Part shown: in pieces, positions 1 through 11,048 of the stretch
How the letters are laid out: each line of letters opens with the position of its first letter
Position numbering within the stretch: position 1 is the stretch's first letter
Assembly: GCA_009733775.1 (NCBI GenBank)
Contig: WOGZ01000121.1
Span: 1-64,000 of the forward strand
Source: Alectoria sarmentosa
Lineage: Eukaryota > Ascomycota > Lecanoromycetes > Lecanorales > Parmeliaceae
DNA length: 64,000 bases
Direction: 5' to 3'
Made by a program: the position numbers and the translations under genes
Notes under the pieces: generated by a model
What the model was told of the DNA's origin: nothing
The model's input: only the letters and a program-made list of their open reading frames with translations
Database searches by the model: none

Positions 1-2750
1 TTAATAAAATAAAAATTATAAATGTTATTTTAATAAAGCGAAAAAAATTATAAAATTTATTTTAATAAAATAAAATTTATAAATGTTATTTTAATAAAAT
101 TATAAAAATTATAAAATATATTTTAATAATTTAAAAATTATATAATTCGTTTTATTTAAAAAAAAAATTATTAAAAAATAAACAATAAATATAAATAAGA
201 TTTTATTTTAAAATAAGAAAGATTTATTATATAAAGTTTTAACGATTAATATTTTACAATTCGTTAAAAAGAAATATTAAAAATAATAAATATTATTATA
301 AATTTTTAATATATAAAAATAATTCGAATAATTCTTCGCGTGAATTTTCATAATATATAAAGTTTAATAAAATAAAGTTTAAATATATTTTCAATAAGAT
401 GTTGAAATTAATAATGTTTTAATTCGTGATTAATTTATATTTTATTTCGATTTATGTTGATTTTTTACATTATTATATATATGTGAAAAAGATAATAAAA
501 AAAAAAAATAACGTCATAATTTTTTTATTTAAATTGTACGATAATCGTAAAATCGTCTCGTTTTAAAATAAATAACGTTAATTGCAACTTAATTTAAAAT
601 TTTAATTAAATAAAAAATTTCGATAAAATGTTTAAATATAAAACTCGTTATTTTAAATAAAACTTATAAATTAATTTATTATTTAAAATAAGATTTATTA
701 TATTATTAATTTCGTAAATTTTATTTTAATTAAATAAAATACGATATAAATAATTTAAAATAAAATTTATTAAAATAAAGAATTTCATTTTATAAAATAA
801 AACTTATTTTAAATTAATTTTTAATAATCGAGGTTTTTTTAATTAATTAAATCGAAACGTTATTTAAAATAAATATTATTTTAACGTTTTCTATTTATAA
901 ATTTTATTAAATCGTATATTAATTAATATTATTATTAAAAATCACGAATTTAAGTTTTCGAAATTAAATCGTATATTATTTTAACGATATTAAATCTCTT
1001 AGCGAAAGTAAATGTTAATAAACTTAATTAATATATAATTTTATTTTTAATTATAAAGCAATTTTCGCGATTTTGTTAACGTTTTAAAATCTTTTCAACG
1101 TCGATATTCTTTTAAATTAAAGCGAGAAATAATAACGTATTTATTACGATTTTTATATATAATTTTAAATCTTATTTTAACGTATTATTTAGCGAATATA
1201 TTCGTTTTTTTAATAATCTCTTTTTTTTAAATTAAGTCGTTAATAAAAATTAACGTGTATTAAATAGTTTTTATATTATATAAATGTTTAATTTTATTCG
1301 ATATTTATTATAATATATATTTTTTATAATTATTTAATAATATTATCTTTTAAACATTTTATTAATTAACGTTTCGATTAATTTTAAACGACATATTTTA
1401 TAAATTTTATATAAAACTCAGAAAATAATTACTTCGTTTTTTATTTAAATCTTTTATAAATATAAGCATTTACTTTTTATAAAAAATATAATAATATTTT
1501 ATAAAAATCGCTTAGTTAATTTAAAACATTATTAATTAAAAAATATAAATTCGAAATTATATTTCGACGTTTATATATTTTATATTCGTTAATTTTTTTA
1601 TTAAATTATAATATCACATAATTAATTTAAAATGCGTCGATAAAATAATAATTTTCATTAAAATTAAGTTTATTTTAAATACGTAATTTTCAATTCTCGA
1701 ATTTAAATTTATCAATATTATTAAAAATAAATAAATTTAATAATTTAAAATTAAATATTAATTTAATTAATTACTTAAATCGTGACGAATATAATATAAG
1801 TAATTTATATACTTTAAATTAATATATTTTCAACGTTTTAAAATCTCGTAGCGAAGGCGAGAAAAAAGATATAATGTTATTAAACGATTTTTAATTTTAT
1901 AACTTCTAATTTGAAAATTAATTCTTCAATTAATTTTTTTATTATTAAAATTATCGATAAAGATTTTTAATAAAAAAAGAGCGTTATATATATAATATAC
2001 GTAATCGTAATAAATTAAAAAATAAATAACGAATATACAAGTTTTTATATATAAAATAAAATTAATTATAATATATAAATAATTATTATTATAAAGAAAC
2101 GTATTTTAATATTAATATAATATTTTATTAAAAAAAAGTTATAATATATTATATAAAAATGTTAATATTTTCGAATAAAGTATTAAAAATAAATTTCTCG
2201 AATAAATCTCTCAATAATAATAAATGTTATTAAATTGAATTTATAAAATATTATATTTTTTACGATAAAAGTAAATGTTATTATAATATGCGTAACGATT
2301 ATAATATTAAAATCGATATTGAAAATATGTTTTCTTATAAAAATAATAGCAGACTCGTTTTTAAATCAATTAAATTATTATAAAAATATAAATATTTTAA
2401 ATATTATTTTTTCGATAATATAAAGCTTCGTCGAATATTAACAAAATAGCGATAAATTTAAGTGAGTATAATGCGAGCGAAAAAGATTTTTTTTAAAATG
2501 TGATATAAAACTCGTTTTTTAATGAATCGAACTATCGTTAAACATTTAAGTAATGTGATATATATTCTTTTAAACGATGTAAATTTCTTTTAAATATAAA
2601 ATGTTTATATAATAAAAAGATTTAGCGTATTTTTTATCAAACTCGATCGCTTACTTCGAGCAAATAGTGAAAAATTCGTTAATTTTCTTCGTCGAATAAG
2701 TGTACGAAGAAGACTTATTATAATGTTAAAATTAGCATAAAGTTTAAAAT
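1..2750. repeat. AT-rich, RIP-degraded block
   Basis: Almost pure A/T sequence with no reading frame of note. More than half of the few remaining cytosines in the lines I sampled lie in CpG, for example around 541-600, 841-900 and 1801-1860. That pattern fits repeat-induced point mutation of an old transposon in which CpA, CpT and CpC have been lost. No recognisable element survives. The block ends sharply near 2750, where composition returns to about 45-50% GC. Confidence 0.85.
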
Positions 2751-3191
2751 CATATAAGTATATATAATGAGGATAATAAGTTTAGGAAACTATGTAAAAG
2801 GAAGAAAGGCCGACTATATGTAGGTTCCTGAACCACGCTAGGGCCGGTAGGCCCGATAGAGCTGAGTAGGCGGTAGGGCTGAGTAGGGTACGCTCGTAAC
2901 AGCAGGATCGCATTTATGAACTTGCTTGCGGAGGGCTCACTATCCTCATTCATCAAATAATGAAGAGCGATTATGTAGTAATTAAGATTACGCTGTGGTT
3001 TCGTCACGATTCAACAACTTGCTTCACTGAACTTTTATCTTGAAAACTTAGAGAGTAGAGACATCCGACTAATGAAATAAGAACGAGACTTTTTTACGCC
3101 TCCTATATCCATTCTCTTGTGCCCTTTCCTCGTGCATGCGGAGAAATTCACCTCGACCCCAGTTCTACCGCGGCGGCGCTCTCGAATAAGA
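2751..3191. other. Transition from AT block to genic DNA
   Basis: Normal-composition sequence with short imperfect repeats (GGTAGG / GCTGAGTAGG near 2840-2890). I see no convincing gene. It probably holds the 3' UTR of the minus-strand secreted precursor that ends at 3192. Confidence 0.4.
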
Positions 3192-4155
3192 TCACGCCAC
3201 AGGCTCAGTACCCTTCCCTGATTCCTCATAGTCCTCAGCAGCGCATCCACACAAAGTTTCGCCATCTTCCGTGACAATGCAGAACTCGGGGCATGCCGCC
3301 GCCGGTCCCCTTCGCTCAGCCCTTTTGCCAGCAGTGGCGCAGCCACACACGGGGATGCCGTCGTCGCCTACGATACATATATCGCAGACTGGATGGACGA
3401 TATCTGTATCCGCGTTTCGTTTCTTGTCGCCGTTATCTTGGCAGACCTCAGCATCCGCACATCCTGGAAGGTCACAGGTCGCCGTGGTGCATTCAGGACC
3501 ATGTCCACATTCCAAACCAGGGGGACAGTCGAATTGACGAGATATCAAAGTGTCTGCTGCATTTCGTTTCTTGTTCCCGCTGCCTTGACAGACCGGAGCA
3601 TCTGCACATCCTGAAAGGCCACAGGTTGCCGCGGTGCATACAGGGCCAACTCCGCAGAAACCAGAAGGACAAACGGATTGACGAGATACCAAAGAATCTG
3701 CGGCACTTCGTTTCTTGTTTTCGTTGCCTTGACAGACCTCAGCATCTGCACATCCAGGAAGATCACAGGTCCCCGAGGTGCATTCAGGGCCAGGTCCGCA
3801 TTCCAAACCAGGGGGACAGTCGAATTGACGAGACATCAAATTATCCGCTGCACTTCGTTTCCTGTTCTTACTGCCTTGGCAGACCGGAGCATCTGCACAG
3901 TCTTCATAGTCACAGATCGCCGCGGTGCATTCAAGGCCAGGGCCGCAGTCAATACCGGATGGACAGAATTGGCGATTGACGAGATCCGCTACCGCGCTTC
4001 CTTTCGAGCTGCTAGACAAGAGTGGTGATGCTAGGACGCCTGCGGGTTTATTCTTAGCAAAATTGGACTCAATAGATTTGAGTTGGGTAAAGCTGATATT
4101 ACTCACTTGCAACAGCTGAGAGCGCAAGAGCCCAAGTCAAGATCATGCGAGGCAT
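3192..4155 (-). CDS. Secreted cysteine-rich repeat precursor with Kex2 sites
   Basis: Two exons (4155-4107 and 4039-3192) around a 67-bp GTGAGT...CGCAG intron; splicing joins phase 1 cleanly and gives 298 residues. The start at 4155 was chosen because it opens with a signal peptide (MPRMILTWALALSAVAS). Four repeats of about 48-49 residues follow, starting at Cys42, 91, 140 and 188, each with six cysteines spaced C-X4/5-C-X5-C-X4-C-X4-C-X5-C and each ending in a dibasic site (KR78, KR127, KR175, KR224). Two shorter four-cysteine units (235-250 and 266-282) are separated by KR256 and RR260. Each repeat is preceded by a leader of the form AAD-x-L-x-SRQ or similar. The design predicts secretion and Golgi Kex2 cleavage into several disulfide-rich peptides. 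I recognise no named family; candidate effector, antimicrobial peptide or wall peptide. It sits next to an AT-rich block, as many effectors do. Confidence 0.8.
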
Positions 4156-6056
4156 TTTTGATTGGAGTTTTTGAAGTTTCAGATACTCTGTGGACCAGAT
4201 GTTAGGTTGGTGGAAATGGATAAGGCTGTTTTGCTGTAAAGATAGATTTGATTCCCTCAACATGGAGCTCACCACCTGACCTTATATACGCTTCAGTAAA
4301 AGATGTCTCTTTATTATGCGCCATATTTCTATTTACCGTCTTCTGACTCATTTCGTCCGTATCACATCACAGAGTCTGACTGTGTTCGAGAATGGCATCC
4401 ATCAAATCGGCTTGCTCTCTTTAATGTGCCAAATGATCTCGCGTGTTTGTTCGAAAGCTTGATGCCGTAATAGCGGATTCCACGTTCTTCTCGGACTAGG
4501 AATTTGTTGCGATTTCGATCTCCGTGAACGGAACCTCGCCAAACTGGCCAGTGACGTGAGACGCATATTTCAGCTCCGCAATGAACCTCTACCTCGGCCG
4601 TAGTAGCCTGCTGGGAATGCCGATCTCAGATCCGTGAATCCGGAATTTGAAACAAGGTTGCGGAAATTGTATTCGAATTCTGCCCTGTCGGTTGTCAAGG
4701 ACGTCTGCTAATCGCGCAAGCCGGCTGACAGCCCCTGTATCTATGAGTAAGATCAAGGGAGCCTAGGTAAGCAAACCACCTTTTCAAATCCGAAAGCGGT
4801 ACCGACACAACAGGAGAACAACCTTTGAAACGCAATCCAGACCGTATCTATTGCGCCTCCTTTCATCGACAGCACGACTTCCTGAAAATAATTTTGCTTT
4901 CTACTTGTTCATCAAAAGGCGCAAGAAAAGCCACGAGACAGGCAGTCCGAGTAGACCTTGTCAAATATACGCCAAAGAAGATGATAAAATCGGACTGGCC
5001 GGCGGAGTCTTACCGCTGACCAATTGCTATTTTATACCGTCTGAGAAACTTAGCCCCCCTGAGCCGGAGCTGAAAAGCTTGAACATCCAGTAATGCACTG
5101 CCCTGTCGAATACTTTCATTTCCCCTCTTGATAGCAGTCGATTTAGCATGGACAATGTCAAAACCTCCATCACTGGCATCTTGAATATTCCATATGAACT
5201 GAAGCAAGCGCCAGCTCTCGCGACGTCGCCAGCGTCTACTATTGGCATGCGGGAGGGGTAATCGTTAATTTTGCCCGAAGTTCTTCCGCCCCGCTACCAT
5301 AAAGAGTCTGAGTGCTGAGATAAGGTATGAGGGTGTTACGAAGATATGATAAAGGATTGCTGATTCTTTTATTTTTTAACGAAGTTATAAGGTTCTGTAT
5401 CGACAGTAGTCAAGAAATGCAGCATTTTTTGTGTGAAATTCGAAGTCGTTAGAGAGAAAGAGAAGGAACCCTAAGTTTGAGGTATTTTCAAGCGCAAGAT
5501 TCAACCGTACGAAGCTAACACTAGCGTGCTTGTACGGAGACAGAAACCCAATCTCCGCGCGATTCTTCCCTGAAAGACTAAACGGTAATGAAGGCGCAAA
5601 TTTTTTCATTATTGGCTCTTTGGTAAAGAAACCGTGGTCTGGTTTATATTCGGCAGGAAACAGTACAACTCCGCTCTCAGGAGTGGCTGTCTTGGGCACC
5701 GTGGCATCTTCTACATAAACGGCCTGGTTCCTTGACAGTCTACGCCTATTTTGTCCTTATATGTGTATTGTGCGCAACACTACTCCGCCCGCACCTAGCT
5801 TTCCCCTTTTACACCCTTCGACTGTACGTCTCTAGCTTCAATTAAGCTAGCGGACATATCGACACTCTCTTGGATAAGTGGATTCGAGGACGTCAAATTC
5901 GCCGTGGATCGCACGAGCTGAACCAGTATCATTCCAAACGGAACCTTGTAAAGAAGCATCTCTATCCTGAACGCATCCAAAGCTGCCATCGGAGCCAGAG
6001 TTCTGGGCATCAACGCCACGGTCTTGATGATCCATGTGTATTTTAGAAAAGGTGGC
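4156..6056. other. Intergenic, no supported gene
   Basis: Holds the promoter of the secreted precursor. Short open frames between 4800 and 6035 lack recognisable domains or codon structure. Minus-strand sequence at 5795-6035 could be a decayed 3' exon of the pseudogene at 6057-7149, but I could not join it in frame. Confidence 0.4.
4281..4288 (-). promoter_or_regulatory. TATA box of the secreted precursor
   Basis: On the minus strand this reads TATATAAG, followed by G. It lies about 126 bp upstream of the ATG at 4155, a good distance for a core promoter with a leader of about 100 nt. A clear TATA box suggests an inducible, strongly expressed gene. Confidence 0.5.
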
Positions 6057-7149
6057 TTAGTAGCTGGTTTGACACTGCTTCCAGCTAAGATCGTAATTTT
6101 TTACGCCGTAGCCTAGGCTGGTCGTGTAAGTCTCTCGAATAATCCGGTTTTCCGATTGCTCTGCGGCTTGCATCAACAGACCTAGTAAATTTATGAAGAT
6201 GCCATAAAAGTCGAGTGGATGAGAGGTTGGCCCTAACCAGAAGAACTTCGTCTCCAGTCCTGAAGCCCCAACGTCGGCGGGAACATTCAGCGCGGAGTCG
6301 CTGCTACCGGTGCCGTTGGATAAAGACTGGAAGATGGGTCGATTTCGGTTGGTTGGTTGGCCCCCAGCATCTACTCCGACAAGGTCTGCTGGGTGAAATG
6401 CCACATTTCCGACAAAAGTTCCACGCAATTCGAGCCTGAAGATGGCGGATCGAAAACTCTTCTCTTGCACCATCTGTCCCAGAGTTTTGAAGATGCCCCA
6501 TATAACATAGCGCCTTTCTATACTACTCTCCGCAAGCCCTAGTGTGGACACTGAGATCACACTATTAGACTGACTCCATCCTTGCGCGGGACTCGCCCCG
6601 TGAAATCTTCCAACGCCAGATTTTCTCCAATAATTTCAATGGCAGCCATAAAGCATGAAAAATGTCTGAGTTTGGGACCACGCGGCCCTTGAACAATGGC
6701 CTCGAAGTCATTCGGGACTCCCTCTGGAACGGTCAAATTGGTTCCATCTTGGAGTTGACTTATTCTAGCGGGGGCCGAAGGAGAAGGAGAATTTGGCACA
6801 GCTGCGCCCGTCACGAGAGAGTGAGAGCCACGGGGGTGTCCAAAGTCACCGTTTTCCGAGGTTGACCCAGCCTCGGGGTCGCAAATTAAACAGCACCAAG
6901 GACCCGCGAAAATCGCAAAATATTTTGTGTATTAACTTTTATAAATTGACAACGAGAGCCTTTATCATAGATTTCTTAATTGATAAATTACTCCGCTCGA
7001 TTACTTATAGAATTCTTCAACCAAAAGTATAAGCGTACGTTGGACGATTCAACAATTACCTCACTTTAAACCTCGAAAAACGGTGACTTTTGACACCCCC
7101 GTGAGCATAAAGGGGAGCAGAGAATGGCATGCCGGAAGAGCTTAGGCAT
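6057..7149 (-). pseudogene. Secreted-protein pseudogene split by a MITE
   Basis: Minus-strand coding sequence in two frames plus an insertion. The ATG at 7149 begins MPKLFRHAILCSPLC, a plausible signal peptide. The 275-bp MITE at 6829-7103 interrupts it. Removing the MITE with one AGC copy joins the peptide in frame to coding sequence running from 6825 to 6559 (motifs DGTNLTVPEGVP and DFEAIVQGP). At about 6553-6560 a GTGTG run holds one GT too many; without it the frame continues into sequence ending at 6057 (IWGIFKTLGQMV, FWLGPTSHPL, YTTSLGYGVKNY). I recall similar small secreted fungal proteins but cannot name a Pfam family. The gene looks doubly inactivated. Confidence 0.55.
6829..7103. 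mobile_element. 275-bp MITE with ~35-bp inverted repeats
   Basis: The left end CACGGGGGTGTCCAAAGTCA is matched in inverse by the right end at 7069-7103; about 35 bp pair with few mismatches. A 3-bp AGC stands on each side (6826-6828 and 7104-7106), read as a target-site duplication. The interior is AT-rich with no coding capacity. A 3-bp duplication with CAC...GTG ends recalls CACTA or PIF/Harbinger-type non-autonomous DNA elements, but the superfamily is inference. Confidence 0.75.
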
Positions 7150-8291
7150 ATTTCGTCGAAGTACATCTAGAATCTCAAATAGAAGGATGACTATTTGATA
7201 GGATCTCTTTCAGAGAAGGACGCTTTCTGTTGTGCTTTATATTTGTATTGGTCCTAGAATACTAAAGGCGATGTGCGACAATAACCAATTAGCACTTGTA
7301 ATAACAACGTAGCGAACACCTAAGAACGCGGCTATCATACGAACCTCTCTTCCCCTCCTCACAGTCTCAGTTTTTTGCAACAAGCGCAAGCAACAAGCCC
7401 ATGACTAAAAGACCTATTATAACCTAAAAAAAAAAGGCGCTCTGCGAACAATGACCTAAGCAAAAGGCGCTCTGCGAAGGGCTTAGCTTGACGATAAAGG
7501 AGGCTACGATGAGAAGGCCTGCTTGATACCTACCATTAATACCTGTCCCTAAAACATAAGACGGCCAGGGTTATCAAAGCAGAAACCTATGACTCTGTTC
7601 TACTGCCTAGCAATGAAATCTACTTAGGCATCACACTTCCTCCTAATTCGACTTCTTCTGTCTCTTGGATGGCTTCTTCATGGTCAGGGAAAGGGATCTG
7701 AAGATTATATGAAACTTGCATGATCCAGTTTACAAGAGGCGGTGAGTTTAGGGAGAGTCACGACTACAGGCGTTGGCGTTTTCACACCAAGCACATGAAA
7801 ATGCTGATGGCAAGCGAGAGAGTGACAGTGAAGCAATCCGTGGATCTAAAAGAGTTCTTTCCATGGGATCAACAGGCAATAATTGTCGAGGATTGCGAGC
7901 CGACAGGAATCGCTGTGCAGGCCTACAGTCTTCTAACCTAGGATAAGAAACTTGAGGATCCAATCGGGGCAGTATTGGCTCCAGAATATCAGGAGATGCC
8001 TGCCCGAGTAGTTTTGAGAAGGGTGCTACCATAGGGTTTAGTTGTTATACCAAAACCGGTGAATCTAGGCATAATCCGAGAGAACGCTGCCATGTATGAA
8101 TTCAGTCTAGATGATGAGAGTGTACCTGAAATTGTCAGGTAGGAGGCTTGAGTTTCAGGGCAAAATTCTTGCTGATCTTGACATTTCTATACATGAATCA
8201 CGATTACCGTCACTTTAAATTGAGGCTGTGCATATATTCGATCAGTTCAGATCTCAAAAAGAGACCCTCGCAGAACCCCTTTTATCGACGG
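7150..8291. other. Intergenic, no supported gene
   Basis: No frame with recognisable domains. A short direct repeat containing AAAAGGCGCTCTGCGAA occurs twice, near 7431-7449 and 7461-7477. Otherwise nothing seen. Confidence 0.4.
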
Positions 8292-9116
8292 CTAGTGATT
8301 AAGCTGTGTAGTCCTCGATGTGTTATACGAATGAAGGTTGTTTAAATTCCGCTTGTGATAATGTCTTCTTGGATGGAATACGAGATCGTATTCCTGACCT
8401 GCCTTCTCTCTGGTGGTCTCTGACTCGGCTGCATATGTTGATCGGTGACCGGGCCCTAAAAACTGTGTTAAACGCCGTAAAAGCCCGTCTCTTCCATCTT
8501 CCTGCGCTGGACGCTCCAGGTCCGTTACCCATCCCGGAACGTGTAATTCGATGGTAAGCGTCTCAAACCTTACCAGCATTCGTAACGTTTCAAGCAGGAA
8601 CGGCTCTTTCACAACGTCGATCTTGAAAGCATAACTGTTAAACCTGAGACGCTAGGTTCTACGTTGAGTGTCTGACCAACTGAATGTCCCAATGAGAGAA
8701 ATGTAATATTTCTTCGTGCACAATCCGGCGTCGAAACGCCAGCGGTTGTCACGGTACTTCATCATATCAATAATAATCTCAACATTCATGAATTACTTCG
8801 CTAGGTGCTGAGGAGGAATGGATGAAAAATCGACCATGTCAGGAATTCAGAAATTGAATATCCCGTACTGATACATGAGCGGCTCGGCCTCGATTCTGAG
8901 GATGCTTGAAAGATCGAGACCATTATGATCATGAGTGCCACAGTTGTTGGTAAGGTCCTCGTCAAGACCGGATTGCAGGGGAGGCCGCTCAGGATACCGT
9001 AAGAGGCTTCTGCTAGGTCTTGCGCACCCTTCAATTCGTGAGACTCGATATGTGGATGAAAAGTAGTGGCGATAGACCTCATCCCTAACCTCCCGAGGAA
9101 GGGCGAAAAAGCTCAT
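8292..9116 (-). pseudogene. F-box-like (LPREVRDEVY) family pseudogene
   Basis: One continuous minus-strand frame of 275 codons from ATG 9116 to a final stop at 8292. It starts with MSFFALPREVRDEVYRHYF, the N-terminal motif of a large fungal F-box-like family, and later has FETLTIELHVPGW, the same position as FETLILAI in the gene at 61540. Three internal stops interrupt it: TGA 8847-8849, TAA 8793-8795 and TAG 8652-8654. All keep the same frame, and each can be explained by a single C-to-T change from CGA, CAA and CAG. No splicing scheme removes all three. Confidence 0.7.
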
Positions 9117-9396
9117 GGTATTCGATGGGATGTTCGAGTAGTTCTCCGTAGTACGTGAATTTGACGACTGCCGAGATGAGGCTGGAACGCTGTTGGCTGG
9201 AGATAAATTTGGTCGATGGAAGATTCCACATCTCAAGGGAAAGCACTATGTTTCGAGTAGCCCAGGATCATCATCGCAATACGTCAAGCTTTAACTTTCA
9301 TATACGACATTGCTTGACACTGTATAATAAAAATGTAAAGGTTGGGGAAGGTGTCGATGCCAAGGAATCGCGAGAGTTTTTCACACGCTAAATCTG

Positions 9397-9523
9397 TTGA
9401 AATATTCAGAATAAATGGATTAATTTTCCAAAATGTCTCTGGGACAAATAATATATACAGTACCGAAATTAAGTGTTTCGGAATACGAAGTGACTGGAAT
9501 GTCTTGAGGGCCAAATTTTGACA
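9397..9523 (-). repeat. 127-bp direct repeat, copy A
   Basis: Identical in length to copy B at 10734-10860. I count six differences, all G/A transitions, three of them clustered near positions 17-22. Contains the shared core CAAATAATATATACAGTACC. Confidence 0.8.
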
Positions 9524-9577
9524 CGCCCCTGCAGCCAAGCATACCAGTCCATCAAAAACATGTAACTATACACAGGC

Positions 9578-9775
9578 CTTCTGACCCCACACCGTCTGAT
9601 GTTTTGTTCACAAACCGTCTAACCCCACATCGTCTGATGTTTCATTCACGGACCGTCTGACCCCACACCATCTGATGTTTCGTTCATCAATCATCTAACC
9701 TCACACCATCTAATGCTTCGTTCACAAATCATTTGACCCCACACCGTTTAATATTTATTCACAAGTCTTTTGACC
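9578..9775. repeat. 38-bp tandem repeat, about 5 copies
   Basis: Units start at 9578, 9616, 9654, 9692 and 9730, with a truncated sixth from 9767. Consensus begins CGTCTGACCCCACACCGTCT and ends in GATGTTTCGTTCACAAA. Each unit holds the half-motif CGTCTGA twice, so the unit may be an older doubling. Most differences between copies are C/T or G/A. Confidence 0.85.
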
Positions 9776-10733
9776 TAAAAACATCGTGCAATCGACATCA
9801 TTGCCTTCGATTAATCATCCTAATCGTCGCGCTTCCGCTTCATACCCTTCATTTCATAATATCAATCCGAAGCCAAATTCGAACGCTCAATGTAACACAC
9901 ATCATCATATAATCGACCACATGTCTTATAAAAAGGCCTTTCAACCTCATTCTTATTTTCACTCAATACAACATTAACAATTGCGTTTTCCTTCTTCGAA
10001 TCCTTGAGTTTTTCTCCCTTCCTTTCTTCTTTCAAAAGCATATTCATCATTTTCGCAACCGTTATATCAAACGTAACAATTCAAATCTTGATCAAAAATT
10101 GAAGATGTTCGAAAAGAGTCATAAATAAACTGAAAATTATCTATTTGTCAAAAATAAAAATCACGTTTATAACGGTAATTCGTTCTTCGAATATCTTGAT
10201 GTGCGTAAGATAATCGAACATGATTTCAAAATTCGTATATTTGAAAATGTAAAGTTTTTTTATAAGACGCATAAATTCGCCGTCGTTGACAGATCGAAAA
10301 ATGATTATAAGATAAAATATCATCTTTAAAACACAATTAAACTCGTCAAACGTAAGCTTTTGTTTGATAAGATCATTAATAATGAATGTCATAACGTCGA
10401 CCGTATTTATAAAAACTTCGTTTCATTTGATCAAAATTGTTGAGATAAATGACTCAGAGGATTTCTTTTGAATATATTTTCACAGCTTTTGTTTACGTAA
10501 CAAAACACGTATATCGACAAATCATTCGACGTAATTGTGTTTATTGAGTTAACATATAAATGACTTGAATGATAGATTCAATAAAATGCGTTAAGCCGAC
10601 ATTTTGCGTGATACGAGAACAGAGATTTTGATTCGATAATACTCGAAATTGCAAATAATGCACATGCGTATATGATATCGTAATAACGTAAAATAACAAT
10701 GTCAAATAGCGTCAATACCGGTCGCATAACCTA

Positions 10734-10860
10734 TTGAAATATTCAGAATGAATAAATTAATTTTCCAAAATGTCTCTGGGACAAATAATATATACAGTAC
10801 CGAAATTAGGTGTTTCGGAATACGAAGTGACTGGGATGTCTTGGGGGCCAAATTTTGACA
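10734..10860 (-). repeat. 127-bp direct repeat, copy B
   Basis: Partner of copy A. It is the less mutated copy at three of the six differing sites that lie outside the cluster, where it has G and copy A has A. Confidence 0.8.
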
Positions 10861-10923
10861 AAATCCACCAATTGATCGCTGGCATGAGCCCCTCGACCCC
10901 CTTGCCGGCCTCGCCATGTTAAA

Positions 10924-11048
10924 TGTTAAGGATCGGATTGATTATTATCCCAAAGCTCCCCTGGAGCAGGTCTTATATACAGTATCAATCATGTGGCTGG
11001 CATGGCAACAGGCCGGAGGAGGCTAGGAACCAACCATCTTTCAACACG
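10924..11048 (+). repeat. Possible solo LTR remnant
   Basis: 125 bp beginning TGTTAAGGATCGG and ending TTTCAACA, so the ends form a short TGTT/AACA inversion as in LTRs. I found no target-site duplication (TTAAA before, CGGCA after), which weakens the call. Confidence 0.25.

Larger units (their letters stand above)
9397..10860. mobile_element. RIP-degraded element between 127-bp direct repeats
   Basis: The two ends (9397-9523 and 10734-10860) are same-length direct repeats; between them is AT-rich degraded DNA plus a 38-bp tandem repeat. On the minus strand each repeat begins TGTCAAAATTTGG, compatible with an LTR start. No gag, protease, RT or integrase reading frame survives. It may be a small non-autonomous LTR element or the wreck of a larger one. 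Confidence 0.5.

Noticed and set aside
3271..4119. Several plus-strand open frames over the secreted precursor
   Set aside because: They are shadows of the repeat gene on the other strand; they lack a signal peptide, introns or a known domain.
3192..4155. Dikaritin (ustiloxin/phomopsin-type) RiPP precursor
   Set aside because: KR-spaced repeats look similar, but the units are long and cysteine-rich, lack a short Tyr-containing core, and no UstYa-like (DUF3328) gene is in the window.
9578..9775. CRISPR-like array
   Set aside because: The 38-bp units are contiguous without unique spacers, and the organism is a fungus.
10924..11048. Full LTR retrotransposon starting at 10924
   Set aside because: Only one LTR-like unit without target duplication or internal coding sequence, so it is kept only as a weak solo-LTR call.
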